From NCBI RefSeq assembly GCF_017571525.1, contig NZ_JAGETY010000002.1:372001-436000 (forward strand): a stretch of 64,000 bases of DNA, read 5' to 3'. How positions within the stretch are numbered: the stretch's first letter is position 1; the number at the start of each line of letters is the position of its first letter. Positions 46,066 through 55,706 of this stretch are shown here, one piece after another. The notes beneath the pieces are model-generated. The model was given only the letters and a program-made list of their open reading frames with translations, made no database searches and had not been told where the DNA came from. Origin of the DNA: Hymenobacter sp. BT559 (GTDB taxonomy: Bacteria; Bacteroidota; Bacteroidia; Cytophagales; Hymenobacteraceae). Made by a program: the position numbers and the translations under genes.

Positions 46066-48570
46066 ATGGCACCGCAGGGAAAACCAACCGTCGTTGTTAT
46101 CGGCAATGGCATGGTCGGCTACAAATTTTGCGAGAAGCTTCTCGCCAAGTCGACCGCTTTTAACCTCGTAGTTTTCGGCGAAGAGCCCCGCGTGGCCTAC
46201 GACCGCGTGCACCTAAGCGAGTACTTCGGCGGCAAAACCGCCGACGACCTGCTAATGGCCCCTAAGCAGTGGTACCATGACAATGGTATTGTGCTGCATC
46301 TGGGCGATGCTGTGCAGGAAATCGACCGGGCCAGCCACACGGTGCACGCCCGCAGCGGCCTCGTCCAGCCCTATGACTACCTGGTGCTGGCCACTGGCTC
46401 GTCGGCCTTCGTGCCCGATGTGCCGGGCGTGGAGAAAAAAGGCGTGATGGTATACCGCACCATCGAGGACCTCGACGAGATAAAGGCCTACGCGGCCACC
46501 GCCCGCAGTGGCGCCGTGCTCGGCGGCGGCCTGCTAGGCCTCGAAGCTGCCAAAGCCCTGCTCGACCTCGGCGTGGCCGATGCCCACGTGGTGGAGTTTG
46601 CCCCGCGCCTCATGCCCAGGCAGATAGATGCGGCCGGCAGCGCCATGCTGCAAGCCAAGCTAGAGGCGCTAGGCCTGAAAATTCACCTCAGCAAAGCCAC
46701 CTCACACATCGGCGGCGAAGGGAAGATTGACGCGCTGCACTTCGGCGACGGCTCCATCCTGGAAGTAGATATGCTGGTGATTTCGGCCGGCATCCGGCCG
46801 CGCGACGAGCTAGCCAAGCTAGCCGGCCTGGAAGTGGGCATGCGCGGCGGCATCGTGGTAAACGATGAGATGCGCACCTCCGACCCCAGCATCTTCGCCA
46901 TCGGCGAATGCGCGCTGCACAGCGGCATGATTTACGGCCTCGTGGCGCCCGGCTACGACATGGCCGAGGTAGTGGTGAGCCAGTTGCAGCAGGGCGCCCG
47001 CGCCTTCACCGGCTATGACATGAGCAGCAAGCTCAAGCTCATCGGGGTGGATGTGGCTAGCTTCGGCGACCCGTTTATTGCCGAGCCGCACAGCCGCAGC
47101 ATCGTGTTTGAGGACGCGCACAGCGGTGTGTACAAGCGCATCAACATCAGCCCCGACGGCAAGTATCTACTTGGCGGCGTGCTCATTGGCGATGCCGAGG
47201 CCTACAACATGCTGCTGCAGACGGTTAACAACAAAATCGTCCTGCCGCCGCACCCCGAAGACCTTATCCTAGGCGCGCGCGGCGGCGAGGCTAGCGAAGG
47301 CGCTGGCGTGATGAGCCTGCCCGACGAGGCGCTGGTGTGCTCGTGCGAGGCCGTGACCAAGGGCATGATTTGCGATGCTGTGACCGAGCTAGGCGCCACC
47401 AGCGTGGATGCCATGAAGAAGTGCAACAAAGCCGGCACTGGCTGCGGCGGCTGCGTGCCGATGGTAAAGGACCTCATCAACGGCACGCTCACGGCCCAGG
47501 GCGCCTATATCAAAAATGTACTCTGCGAGCACTTTGACTACTCGCGTCAGGAGCTGTTTGACCTGTTGAAAATCAATGACATTCGTAGCTACGGCGCGGC
47601 GCTCGACCACTTCGGCACCGGCGACGGCTGCGAGGTGTGCAAGCCGGCCGTGGGCAGCATCTTGTCGGGCCTCTGGAATGAGTTGATTGTCAAGCAAAGC
47701 CCCATCCAAGATACCAATGACCGCTACCTGGCTAACATCCAGAAGGGCGGCAGCTACTCGGTGGTGCCGCGCATGGCCGGCGGCGAGGTGTCGCCCCAGC
47801 AGCTGATGGCCATTGGCCGCATCGCAGATAAGTACAGCTTATACACCAAGATTACGGGCGGCCAGCGCATCGATATGTTTGGGGCGCACGTGAGCGACCT
47901 ACCCGATATCTGGGAAGAGCTGATTGCTGAAGGCTTCGAAAGCGGCCACGCCTACGGCAAAAGTCTGCGCACCGTGAAAAGCTGCGTAGGCAGCACTTGG
48001 TGCCGCTTCGGTCTGCACGACAGTGTGAGCTTCGCTATTGAAATTGAAAACCGCTACAAAGGCATCCGCTCACCCCACAAGCTAAAGAGCGGCGTGAGCG
48101 GATGCGTGCGCGAATGCGCTGAAGCCCAAGCCAAAGACTTCGGCATAATCGCCACCGAAAAAGGCTGGAACCTGTACGTGTGCGGCAATGGCGGCGCCAA
48201 GCCCCAGCACGCCCAGCTGCTAGCTAGCGACATAGACAAGGAAACACTCATCACCTACCTCGACCGCTTCCTGATGTTCTACATCAAGACGGCCGACCCG
48301 CTGATGCGCACCGCTACTTGGCTCAACAAGCTCGACGGCGGCATGGCCTACCTCAAAAACGTGATTATCAACGACAGCCTCGGCATCTGCGCCGACCTGG
48401 AGGCCGAAATCGCGCTGCTCATCAAAAACTACCATTGCGAGTGGAAAGAGGTGGTCGAAAACCCGGAGCTGCGCAAGCAATTCACGCACTTCGTGAATGC
48501 GCCCCAGGTGAAAGACCCCACCATGGAATTTGCCGAAGTGCGCGGGCAGAAGATGTCGAAAGCCTGGTAG
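46066..48570 (+). CDS. nirB: NADH-dependent nitrite reductase, large subunit
   Basis: An 834-residue siroheme enzyme reducing nitrite to ammonium in the cytosol. Domains in order: FAD and NADH-binding half (VVVIGNGMVGYKF; ATGSSAFVPDVPG; second loop GGGLLGLEAAKAL), a BFD-type [2Fe-2S] domain (CSCEAVTKG from residue 425 and CGGCVPMVKDLI), a ferredoxin-like half-domain, and the siroheme/[4Fe-4S] site with Cys640, Cys646 (SCVGSTWC) and Cys680, Cys684 (GCVREC). It needs siroheme from the cobA and MET8-type genes nearby. nirD follows 66 bases downstream. Confidence 0.96.
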   Translation: MAPQGKPTVVVIGNGMVGYKFCEKLLAKSTAFNLVVFGEEPRVAYDRVHLSEYFGGKTADDLLMAPKQWYHDNGIVLHLGDAVQEIDRASHTVHARSGLVQPYDYLVLATGSSAFVPDVPGVEKKGVMVYRTIEDLDEIKAYAATARSGAVLGGGLLGLEAAKALLDLGVADAHVVEFAPRLMPRQIDAAGSAMLQAKLEALGLKIHLSKATSHIGGEGKIDALHFGDGSILEVDMLVISAGIRPRDELAKLAGLEVGMRGGIVVNDEMRTSDPSIFAIGECALHSGMIYGLVAPGYDMAEVVVSQLQQGARAFTGYDMSSKLKLIGVDVASFGDPFIAEPHSRSIVFEDAHSGVYKRINISPDGKYLLGGVLIGDAEAYNMLLQTVNNKIVLPPHPEDLILGARGGEASEGAGVMSLPDEALVCSCEAVTKGMICDAVTELGATSVDAMKKCNKAGTGCGGCVPMVKDLINGTLTAQGAYIKNVLCEHFDYSRQELFDLLKINDIRSYGAALDHFGTGDGCEVCKPAVGSILSGLWNELIVKQSPIQDTNDRYLANIQKGGSYSVVPRMAGGEVSPQQLMAIGRIADKYSLYTKITGGQRIDMFGAHVSDLPDIWEELIAEGFESGHAYGKSLRTVKSCVGSTWCRFGLHDSVSFAIEIENRYKGIRSPHKLKSGVSGCVRECAEAQAKDFGIIATEKGWNLYVCGNGGAKPQHAQLLASDIDKETLITYLDRFLMFYIKTADPLMRTATWLNKLDGGMAYLKNVIINDSLGICADLEAEIALLIKNYHCEWKEVVENPELRKQFTHFVNAPQVKDPTMEFAEVRGQKMSKAW

Positions 48571-48636
48571 CCAGCCAGTAGCGCGCGGCCCCCGCTTCGC
48601 GTCACACCTCTAGTAATCTTTATTAATCAGCTTCTT

Positions 48637-48987
48637 ATGGAAACTCTGACCGAAGTTACCTGGCTACCCGTGTGCCAGACCTCCGACGTGCCCGCCGACG
48701 GCGGGGCCTGTGCCCTGGTAGCAGGTGAGCAAGTGGCCATTTTCAATTTTGCCCGGCGCGGCGAGTGGTACGCCACCCAAAACCTGTGCCCCCACAAGCA
48801 GCAGATGATACTGGCTAGGGGTATGATTGGTAGCACTGGCGAGGCCTGCGAGCCCAAGGTGGCTTGCCCCTACCACAAGCGCACCTTCTCGCTGCTCACC
48901 GGCGAGTGCCTGAATGCCGATGAGTGCGCCATCCAGACCTACCCCGTTAGAATAGAGAACGATACAGTATATATCGGATGGGCCTAA
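48637..48987 (+). CDS. nirD: Nitrite reductase small subunit (Rieske-type)
   Basis: A 116-residue Rieske-fold protein. Unlike many NirD proteins it keeps a full set of Rieske ligands, CPHKQQM and CPYHKRTF (CxH and CxxH), so it may carry a [2Fe-2S] cluster. It assists NirB. A family B repeat begins 2 bases after its stop codon. Confidence 0.93.
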   Translation: METLTEVTWLPVCQTSDVPADGGACALVAGEQVAIFNFARRGEWYATQNLCPHKQQMILARGMIGSTGEACEPKVACPYHKRTFSLLTGECLNADECAIQTYPVRIENDTVYIGWA

Positions 48988-48988
48988 T

Positions 48989-49060
48989 GTAGCGCGGACT
49001 TTCAGTCCGCCCGTCGAACAACTCTAACGATTTCGCTTGCGGACTAAAAGTCCGCGCTAC
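48989..49060. repeat. Paired palindromic repeat, family B copy 3
   Basis: Left unit 48989-49010 and inverted right unit 49037-49060 around a 26-base centre. It starts 2 bases after nirD and ends 16 bases before the transporter start, so it is transcribed inside the operon. Confidence 0.92.
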
Positions 49061-49075
49061 TTCTAGAACCACCAT

Positions 49076-50395
49076 ATGGACGCTACCACTACCGCTCAGC
49101 AGCCGCTGACCCGGCTCAATATCTTCGCTGGCAAAGGCGTGCAGATGCGCACGTTTCACCTCACGTGGCTCACGTTTTTCTTCTGCTTTTTTGGGTGGTT
49201 TGGTATTGCGCCGCTCATGCCGCTGGTGCGCGAGCAGCTGCACCTCGATAAAGGGCAGGTGGGCAACATCGTGATTGCCTCGGTGTCGGCTACCATCCTG
49301 GCGCGCCTACTCATGGGCAAGCTTTGTGACACCATCGGGCCCCGGCTAGCCTATACCTTGCTGCTGGCAGTGGGCGCTATTCCGGTCATGCTTATCGGGC
49401 TGAGCAACAGCTACCAGAGCTTCCTGCTATTCCGGCTAGCCATCGGCATCATTGGCGCCTCGTTCGTCATCACGCAGTTTCACACCTCGATGATGTTCGC
49501 GCCTAACATTGTGGGCACGGCCAACGCGGTGGCCGGCGGCTGGGGCAACCTCGGCGGCGGCATTGCCAATATGGTGATGCCCTTGGTAGCCGCTACGTTC
49601 GTGAGCCTGGGCTACGTAGACAAGGCCAACTCATGGCGGCTAGCCATGGTCGTGCCCGGCGTTATTCTGCTGGTAATGGCCGTGTTGTACTACAAGTACA
49701 CAGAGGACACGCCGCGCGGCAACTACGCCAACATCCAGCGCGACACCACAACTCAGAAAAAAGGCACCTTCCTGCTAGCCCTGCGCGACTACCGCACCTG
49801 GCTGCTAGCGCTGGCCTACGGCGCCTGCTTCGGCATCGAAATCACGATTGATAACGTGGCGGCGGTGTATTTCGTCGACCACTTCGGGGCCACGCTCGTG
49901 GCGGCGGGGATGCTAGCCGGCATCTTCGGCTTCATGAATATCTTCGCTAGGGGCCTGGGCGGCATCGTGGCCGACCGCACCGGCCGCGCCTACGGCATCA
50001 AAGGCAAATGGTTGCTGCTGAGCAGTTTTCTCGTACTCGAAGGCATCGGCATTGCGTTCTTTTCGCTCGCCCCCAGCCTCCTGCTGGCCATCGTGTCGAT
50101 GCTGGTATTTGCCCTGTTTTTGAAAATGGCCAATGGCTGCACCTACTCCATCGTGCCGTTTGTGAACAAGCAGGCCATCGGCAGCGTGAGCGGCGTTGTG
50201 GGCGCGGGTGGCAATCTCGGCGCCATGCTGGTCGGCTTCCTTTTCAAGTCCAAGGAAATCAGCTACAGCACGGCATTTCTCTACATCGGCTTTGGCGTGG
50301 CGACCATCGGCGCCCTGGTGCTATTGGTGCGCTTGGTGGTAAAAGAAACGGGCGAGGCGCCGGCCGAAGCGCCGCTAGCCCTGGCTGGGGCTTAG
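49076..50395 (+). CDS. Nitrate/nitrite transporter, NarK/NasA type (MFS)
   Basis: A 439-residue, 12-helix major facilitator of the nitrate-nitrite porter family. The family features are FHLTWLTFFFCFFGWFGIAP at the first helix, the RLLMGKLCDTIGPR loop, and the glycine-rich nitrate signature in ANAVAGGWGNLGGGIANMVM; a second signature is KQAIGSVSGVVGAGGNLGAM. It brings nitrate through the inner membrane for the downstream reductase. Neighbouring genes all belong to nitrate assimilation. Confidence 0.94.
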   Translation: MDATTTAQQPLTRLNIFAGKGVQMRTFHLTWLTFFFCFFGWFGIAPLMPLVREQLHLDKGQVGNIVIASVSATILARLLMGKLCDTIGPRLAYTLLLAVGAIPVMLIGLSNSYQSFLLFRLAIGIIGASFVITQFHTSMMFAPNIVGTANAVAGGWGNLGGGIANMVMPLVAATFVSLGYVDKANSWRLAMVVPGVILLVMAVLYYKYTEDTPRGNYANIQRDTTTQKKGTFLLALRDYRTWLLALAYGACFGIEITIDNVAAVYFVDHFGATLVAAGMLAGIFGFMNIFARGLGGIVADRTGRAYGIKGKWLLLSSFLVLEGIGIAFFSLAPSLLLAIVSMLVFALFLKMANGCTYSIVPFVNKQAIGSVSGVVGAGGNLGAMLVGFLFKSKEISYSTAFLYIGFGVATIGALVLLVRLVVKETGEAPAEAPLALAGA

Positions 50396-50411
50396 GGCTC
50401 AAAGAGAAAAG

Positions 50412-50444
50412 ACTGTTATGCTTCTCTACGCTCTGCATAACAGA
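50412..50444. promoter_or_regulatory. Hairpin between transporter and nitrate reductase genes
   Basis: CTGTTATGC pairs with GCATAACAG across a 13-base loop. It lacks a T run, so it is more likely an RNA-stability element or minor repeat than a terminator. Confidence 0.4.
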
Positions 50445-50513
50445 CACTTAATACAAATCGCTATTACCTGTAAAGGCCAGGACGCTCTTTTATAAACCAC
50501 CAATTTGCCTGTT

Positions 50514-53500
50514 ATGCCTACCTCCTCGTCCGCCTCTCCGTCCATCTGTTGCTACTGCGGGGTAGGCTGCGGGGTGCTGGTGCAGCCAGAGAAAAATGGC
50601 GACGTGACCGTAGTCGGCAACCCCGATTATCCGGTCAACCGGGGGGCGCTGTGCAGCAAAGGGCTGAATCTGCAATACACTGTCAACGACCGCTCGGACC
50701 GGCTGCTGTACCCGCAGATGCGCTACAGCAAAAACCACCCCTTGCAGCGCGTGAGTTGGGACGAGGCCCTAGCCCGCACCGCGGCCGTTTTCAAGACCTT
50801 TATCGACCAATACGGGCCGGACTCGGTGGCTTTTTACGCCTCGGGACAGTGCCTTACCGAGGAATATTATGTGCTTAACAAGCTAATGAAGGGCTTTATT
50901 GGCAGCAACAACCTCGATACCAACTCGCGCCTGTGCATGAGCAGCGCGGTAGTAGGCTACAAACTAGCGCTCGGCGAAGACAGCGTACCCGTGTGCTACG
51001 ACGACATTGAGCTAGCCGACTGTCTGCTGGTGGCCGGCGCCAACCCCGCCTGGTGCCACCCCATTTTGTGGCGCCGCGTGGAAGCCCACAAAGCCGCCAA
51101 CCCCGCCACCAAAATCATCGTCATCGACCCGCGCGCCACCGACTCTACCGCGCTGGCCGACTTGCACTTGCAGCTCATCCCTGGCACCGATGTAGTGCTG
51201 CTGCAAGCCCTGGCTAGGGTGCTAATTGAGAACGGCGATATCGACCTGGCCTTTATTGAGCAGCACGCCGAGGGCTTCGAGGCCTACCGTGATATTGTGC
51301 TGGCGCGCCCCCTAGCCGAATTGGCGCAGCAGTGCGGCGTGCCCGAAGCGGACATTCGGCTAGCCGCCAGCTACCTCGGCAGCGCCAAGGCCTTCCTCTC
51401 AATGTGGACCATGGGCCTGAACCAGAGCGCCGTAGGCGTCGATAAAAACCTGGCGCTGCTCAACCTGCACCTCATCACGGGCCAGATTGGCAAGCCCGGC
51501 GCGGGGCCCCTCTCGCTCACTGGCCAGCCCAATGCCATGGGCGGCCGCGAGGTGGGCGGCCTTAGCAACCTGCTGCCGGCCCACCGCAACCTGGCCAGCC
51601 CCGCGCACCGCGCCGAGGTGCAGCAGTACTGGGGCAGCGGGCCGCTAGCCGCCACGCCCGGCTACACGGCCACCGAAATGTTTGAGGCCCTAGAAGATGG
51701 CCGCCTCAAAGCCATCTGGATACTGTGCACCAACCCGCTCACCAGTCTGCCCAACGCGCGCCAGGCCGAGGCGGCCCTAGCCAAGGCCAAATTTGTGGTG
51801 GTGCAGGAAATCAGCAACAAGCCCGAAACGCTGGCCTACGCCGATGTCATTCTGCCCGCCGCCGCCTGGGCCGAAAAGGAAGGCACCATGACCAACTCGG
51901 AGCGCCGCATCAACCACCTAGCGAAGGTGGTAGCCGCGCCCGGCGAGGCCCTGCCCGATGCCGAAATCATCTGCCGCTTTGCACGCGCCATGGGCTTTCC
52001 GGGATTTGACTACCCTAGCCCAGCGGCTATCTATGAGGAACACGCGCGCCTCACGGCCGGCACCACGCTCGATATTTCGGGGTTGACATACAGTATTTTG
52101 AAAGAACGTGGCTCGGTGCAGTGGCCGTACCGGGCTAGCCAGGCAGCACCCGATACAGCCCGGCTTTTTACCGACCAGCAGTTTTACACGCCCTCGCGCC
52201 GGGCCATCATTCACCCGGTGCAAGCCGCTTTCCGTAGCGAGGCGACGGATGCCGAGTTTCCTTTCATCCTCACCACCGGCCGCATCCGCGACCAGTGGCA
52301 CACGATGACCAAAACGGGCAAAGTCAGCAAGCTCAACCAGCACAGCCCGCAGGCGTTTGCGGAGCTGCACCCGCACGATGCAGCGGCGCTGGGCGTGGCC
52401 GAAGGCGACCTCGTAACGGTGACCTCGCGCCGTGGCGAAGTGCGCGCGGCGGCGCGGCTCTCGGCGGGTCTGCGGCCGGGCGTGGTGTTTTTGCCTATGC
52501 ACTGGGGCAAGCAGCTCGGCTCCGATTTAAATCGGGCTAATAATGTAACCTCCGGCGCGCTCGACCCGATTTCGAAGGAGCCCGATTTGAAGTTTTGCGC
52601 GGTGCAGGTGGTGAAGTACGCCAAGCCCCGGCAGCGCATCGTCATCATCGGGGCCGGCGCGGGCGCGCACGGCTTCGTGCGGTCGTATCGCGAAGGCAAT
52701 CAAGAAGATGAACTCATCATCTTCAGTAAGGAAGACCAGCCCTTTTACAACCGCGTGATGCTGCCCGATTACATCAGCGGCCACCAAAGCTGGGCGCAGC
52801 TGGTCAAGATGCAGGACCACGAGGAGCCGGCCCACGCCATAGCCCTGCGGCGCGGCGTACACGTGACGGCGATAAACCGCGCCGAGCGCTACGTGGTCGA
52901 TTCGCTAGGTCAGCGCACCAGCTACGACATCCTCATCATGGCTACTGGCAGCCGGGCGGCGGTACCGCGCGGCGTGCCCACGCTGCCCGGCATCTTCACG
53001 ATGCGTAGCCGCACCGATGCCGACGACTTTAAGCGCCACTTGCCCGAACAAGCTCATGTAGTGATAGTAGGCGGCGGCCTGCTAGGCCTCGAAATGGCTG
53101 CTTCGTTGCGCGAAGTGGGCACGCGGGTCACCATTATCCAGCGCATTTCGCGCTTTCTCGACCGGCAGCTCGATGCGCTGGGTAGCCAGCTTTTGCAAGA
53201 AGAAATGGTGGACCAAGGCTGTGACCTCTACTTCAACGACGAGGTGGAGCTGTACTACGGCCGCGCCCGCCTCACCGGCGTGGGCCTCAAAAGTGGCCGC
53301 CGCCTCGACTGCGACGCGCTTATTCTAGCCATTGGCACGGTGCCCAACATCGAGCTGGCGCGCGAGAGCGGGCTAGCCTGCCAGCGCGGCGTGGTAGTCG
53401 ATGCCCACCTGCAAACCAGCGACCCTCACGTATTTGCGCTGGGCGAAATCGCGGAATTTAAGGGCACGCTCTACGGCATTACGGCGGCGGCCGAGCAACA

Positions 53501-54014
53501 GGCCGCCATACTGGCCCGCTACCTCAGCGGCGATGTGGCTAGCCAGTATCGCGGCAGCACATTCATGAATATCATCAAGATTCACGGCTTCGACCTATGC
53601 AGCATCGGCCTGCCCGAGTGCCCCAACCCAGTTGATTACGAAGAGATTGTCTTTATCGACAAAGCCAAGCGCTACTACAAGAAGTGCATCATTCACCAAG
53701 ACCGGCTGGTGGGCGCCATCCTAATCGGCGATAAAAACGAGTTTCAGGAATACCGCGACCTAATTGCTAATCGCACCGAGCTGAGCGACAAGCGCCTCCA
53801 GCTACTACGCAGCGGCGGCCACGCCACGCCCGTGCTCGGCAAGCTGGTGTGCAGCTGCAATAACGTAGGCGCCGACAACCTGCGCCAGGCCATCGCCAGC
53901 GGCTGCGGCTCGCTCAAAGAGCTGTGCGCCAGCACTGGCGCGGGCACTGGCTGCGGCTCGTGCCGTCCCGAGGTGCAGCGCTTGCTGGAAGAAAGCCTGG
54001 TGGCCGTTGGCTAG
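50514..54014 (+). CDS. Assimilatory nitrate reductase fused to an FAD/NAD(P) diaphorase and [2Fe-2S] domain
   Basis: A 1166-residue fusion. Residues 1-700 form a NasA/NapA-type molybdenum enzyme: [4Fe-4S] ligands Cys12, Cys15, Cys19 and Cys47, the molybdopterin domain (SRLCMSSAVVGYK; PNAMGGREVGGLSNL) and the dinucleotide-binding domain (LTTGRIRDQWHTMTKTG). Residues about 705-1100 form a pyridine-nucleotide oxidoreductase like the front half of NirB (IVIIGAGAGAHGF; VIVGGGLLGLEMAASL). Residues about 1110-1160 are a BFD-type [2Fe-2S] domain (CSCNNVGADNLRQAI, CGSCRPEVQ). The chain can thus take electrons from NAD(P)H by itself, whereas many bacteria use a separate subunit (NasB/NasC). The ATG at 50514 is chosen over a TTG at 50505. 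Confidence 0.93.
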   Translation: MPTSSSASPSICCYCGVGCGVLVQPEKNGDVTVVGNPDYPVNRGALCSKGLNLQYTVNDRSDRLLYPQMRYSKNHPLQRVSWDEALARTAAVFKTFIDQYGPDSVAFYASGQCLTEEYYVLNKLMKGFIGSNNLDTNSRLCMSSAVVGYKLALGEDSVPVCYDDIELADCLLVAGANPAWCHPILWRRVEAHKAANPATKIIVIDPRATDSTALADLHLQLIPGTDVVLLQALARVLIENGDIDLAFIEQHAEGFEAYRDIVLARPLAELAQQCGVPEADIRLAASYLGSAKAFLSMWTMGLNQSAVGVDKNLALLNLHLITGQIGKPGAGPLSLTGQPNAMGGREVGGLSNLLPAHRNLASPAHRAEVQQYWGSGPLAATPGYTATEMFEALEDGRLKAIWILCTNPLTSLPNARQAEAALAKAKFVVVQEISNKPETLAYADVILPAAAWAEKEGTMTNSERRINHLAKVVAAPGEALPDAEIICRFARAMGFPGFDYPSPAAIYEEHARLTAGTTLDISGLTYSILKERGSVQWPYRASQAAPDTARLFTDQQFYTPSRRAIIHPVQAAFRSEATDAEFPFILTTGRIRDQWHTMTKTGKVSKLNQHSPQAFAELHPHDAAALGVAEGDLVTVTSRRGEVRAAARLSAGLRPGVVFLPMHWGKQLGSDLNRANNVTSGALDPISKEPDLKFCAVQVVKYAKPRQRIVIIGAGAGAHGFVRSYREGNQEDELIIFSKEDQPFYNRVMLPDYISGHQSWAQLVKMQDHEEPAHAIALRRGVHVTAINRAERYVVDSLGQRTSYDILIMATGSRAAVPRGVPTLPGIFTMRSRTDADDFKRHLPEQAHVVIVGGGLLGLEMAASLREVGTRVTIIQRISRFLDRQLDALGSQLLQEEMVDQGCDLYFNDEVELYYGRARLTGVGLKSGRRLDCDALILAIGTVPNIELARESGLACQRGVVVDAHLQTSDPHVFALGEIAEFKGTLYGITAAAEQQAAILARYLSGDVASQYRGSTFMNIIKIHGFDLCSIGLPECPNPVDYEEIVFIDKAKRYYKKCIIHQDRLVGAILIGDKNEFQEYRDLIANRTELSDKRLQLLRSGGHATPVLGKLVCSCNNVGADNLRQAIASGCGSLKELCASTGAGTGCGSCRPEVQRLLEESLVAVG

Positions 54015-54055
54015 CCCCGGTGCCTCACCTCGCTTAATTAAGACCTATACACTTT

Positions 54056-55540
54056 ATGCCTGCTAGCCATCTCGTCAAAATAAATCTGCCCGGCGGCATC
54101 GTGTCGGCCGGCGATTTACTCACCATCCTGGAAGCGGCCGAGCACGCCCAGGTCGAGCAGGTGCAGTTTGGCAATCGGCAGCAGCTATTCTTTGCGGTGG
54201 GCGCCGCGTATCGGCGGGGGCTGCTGCATACGCTAGGCCAGGCCGGTATTCCGTGCGAGGTTGATGCTGACAAGTACCCGAATATCAGCAGCTCGTACGT
54301 GGTAGAAGAAGTATTTCACAACACGGCCTGGCTGCGTGAGGGTGTGTACCGCGACATTCTGGACCTCTTCGATTACCAGCCGCAGCTAAAAATAAACCTC
54401 ATCGACCGGCACCAGACGTTCATTCCTTTCTTCACTGGCAACCTCAACTTCATTACCTCCGACACACCCAATTATTGGTACCTCTACCTGCGCTTCCCGC
54501 AAACCAACGCGGTGTATTGCTGGCCCAGCCTCGTTTATTCGGAAGATATTCCTGGCCTGAGCCGCGCCGTCGAATGGGCCATTTTTGCCAATAAAGACCA
54601 GTTTTACAACCAGTCCGCGGCCGATGGCGCGCTGCTGCACCGCCTGGTAAGCGCTAGTCAGCACTTTATTACGCAGCCTCTTACCACGCCGCTCAGCCTG
54701 CCCGACTTCACGCTGCCTTACTACGAGGGCTTCAACCGCTACGGTAGTAAGCTGTGGCTAGGCATCTATCGGCGCGACGAACAATTTTCGGTAGCTTTCC
54801 TCAAAGACGTGTGCCAGGTGTGCTTGCACACGCGCCTCGGCCAGCTCTGCACCACGCCCTGGAAATCGCTCATCATCAAAGGCATCGCCCTGGCCGACCG
54901 CCCGCACTGGGATGTCGTGTTGCGCCGCCACCGCATCAACGTGCGCCACGCTGCCAATGAACTAAACTGGCAGGTCGAAGACCACTGTGCCCACGGCCTA
55001 GCCCTGAAGCACGAGTTGGTGCGCCACTTCAACGAAGAAGACGTGCGCACCTTTCAGCTCTGCTTCGCTATCAAAACGCAGCCCAAAACCGGCCTATTTG
55101 GCTCTATAGTAGTACGTCGACACTTCGACAGCCTCACCCAAACCGGCCTGCACGCCGAGCAGTACGAAGTGCTGCACACCCGCGACTTCAACCCCAACAG
55201 CAAGGACTTCATTAGCTTCCGCAAAAAAGTAAGCCGCGAAAATCTATCGTGGTATCTCACCCAGCTCTGCGACCAGTTTTACGAGCAGCAGGCCACCGCT
55301 AGCCTGCCCGCCGCGCCGCTCGTTGAGGAGGCTAGCCTGCCTCCTAGTGAACTCAATCAGCCGCCGCTGTATCAGTGTTGCCGCTGCCTCACCGTCTACG
55401 ATGCGGCTTATGGTGATGCTGCCCAAGGCGTTGCGCCGGGCACACCCTTCGCTAGCCTAACCACGTATGCCTGCCCTACCTGCGAGGCGCCGAAAGAGAC
55501 TTTTGAGGCAATAGTCAGCCCTAGCATTCAACTAGCTTAA
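54056..55540 (+). CDS. Siroheme-reductase-like protein without cluster cysteines, with C-terminal rubredoxin
   Basis: A 494-residue protein. Residues 5-75 resemble the ferredoxin-like half-domain of sulfite/nitrite reductases (KINLPGGIVSAGDLLTILEA; FGNRQQLFFAV), but where the [4Fe-4S]/siroheme cysteines should be, the chain reads YPNISSSYVVEEVF. A different cysteine set, CQVCLHTRLGQLC near residue 252, occurs later. Residues about 439-490 are a rubredoxin (YQCCRCLTVYD and YACPTCEAPKETFEAI). It follows the nitrate reductase by 41 bases. It is probably an electron carrier or assembly factor for NirBD or the nitrate reductase. I know no characterised protein with this build. Confidence 0.7.
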   Translation: MPASHLVKINLPGGIVSAGDLLTILEAAEHAQVEQVQFGNRQQLFFAVGAAYRRGLLHTLGQAGIPCEVDADKYPNISSSYVVEEVFHNTAWLREGVYRDILDLFDYQPQLKINLIDRHQTFIPFFTGNLNFITSDTPNYWYLYLRFPQTNAVYCWPSLVYSEDIPGLSRAVEWAIFANKDQFYNQSAADGALLHRLVSASQHFITQPLTTPLSLPDFTLPYYEGFNRYGSKLWLGIYRRDEQFSVAFLKDVCQVCLHTRLGQLCTTPWKSLIIKGIALADRPHWDVVLRRHRINVRHAANELNWQVEDHCAHGLALKHELVRHFNEEDVRTFQLCFAIKTQPKTGLFGSIVVRRHFDSLTQTGLHAEQYEVLHTRDFNPNSKDFISFRKKVSRENLSWYLTQLCDQFYEQQATASLPAAPLVEEASLPPSELNQPPLYQCCRCLTVYDAAYGDAAQGVAPGTPFASLTTYACPTCEAPKETFEAIVSPSIQLA

Positions 55541-55568
55541 TCCCGACGCTCTACTTACTTATTAAACT

Positions 55569-55671
55569 AGAACGTCATGCTGAGCTTGCCGAAGCATCTC
55601 TACCGCGCCGCTAGGGGTCGTAAATCCAACCAAGCGGTAGAGATGCTTCGGCAAGCTCAGCATGACGTTCT
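55569..55671. repeat. Paired palindromic repeat, family A copy 4
   Basis: Inverted units AGAACGTCATGCTGAGCTTG... with the GCATCTCTACCGC box flank a centre containing GCCGCTAGGGGTCG. It lies between the rubredoxin gene and the MET8-type gene. Confidence 0.92.
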
Positions 55672-55706
55672 TTGGATAAATAATTTGCTGTCTAAGCTGA
55701 TGCCAG

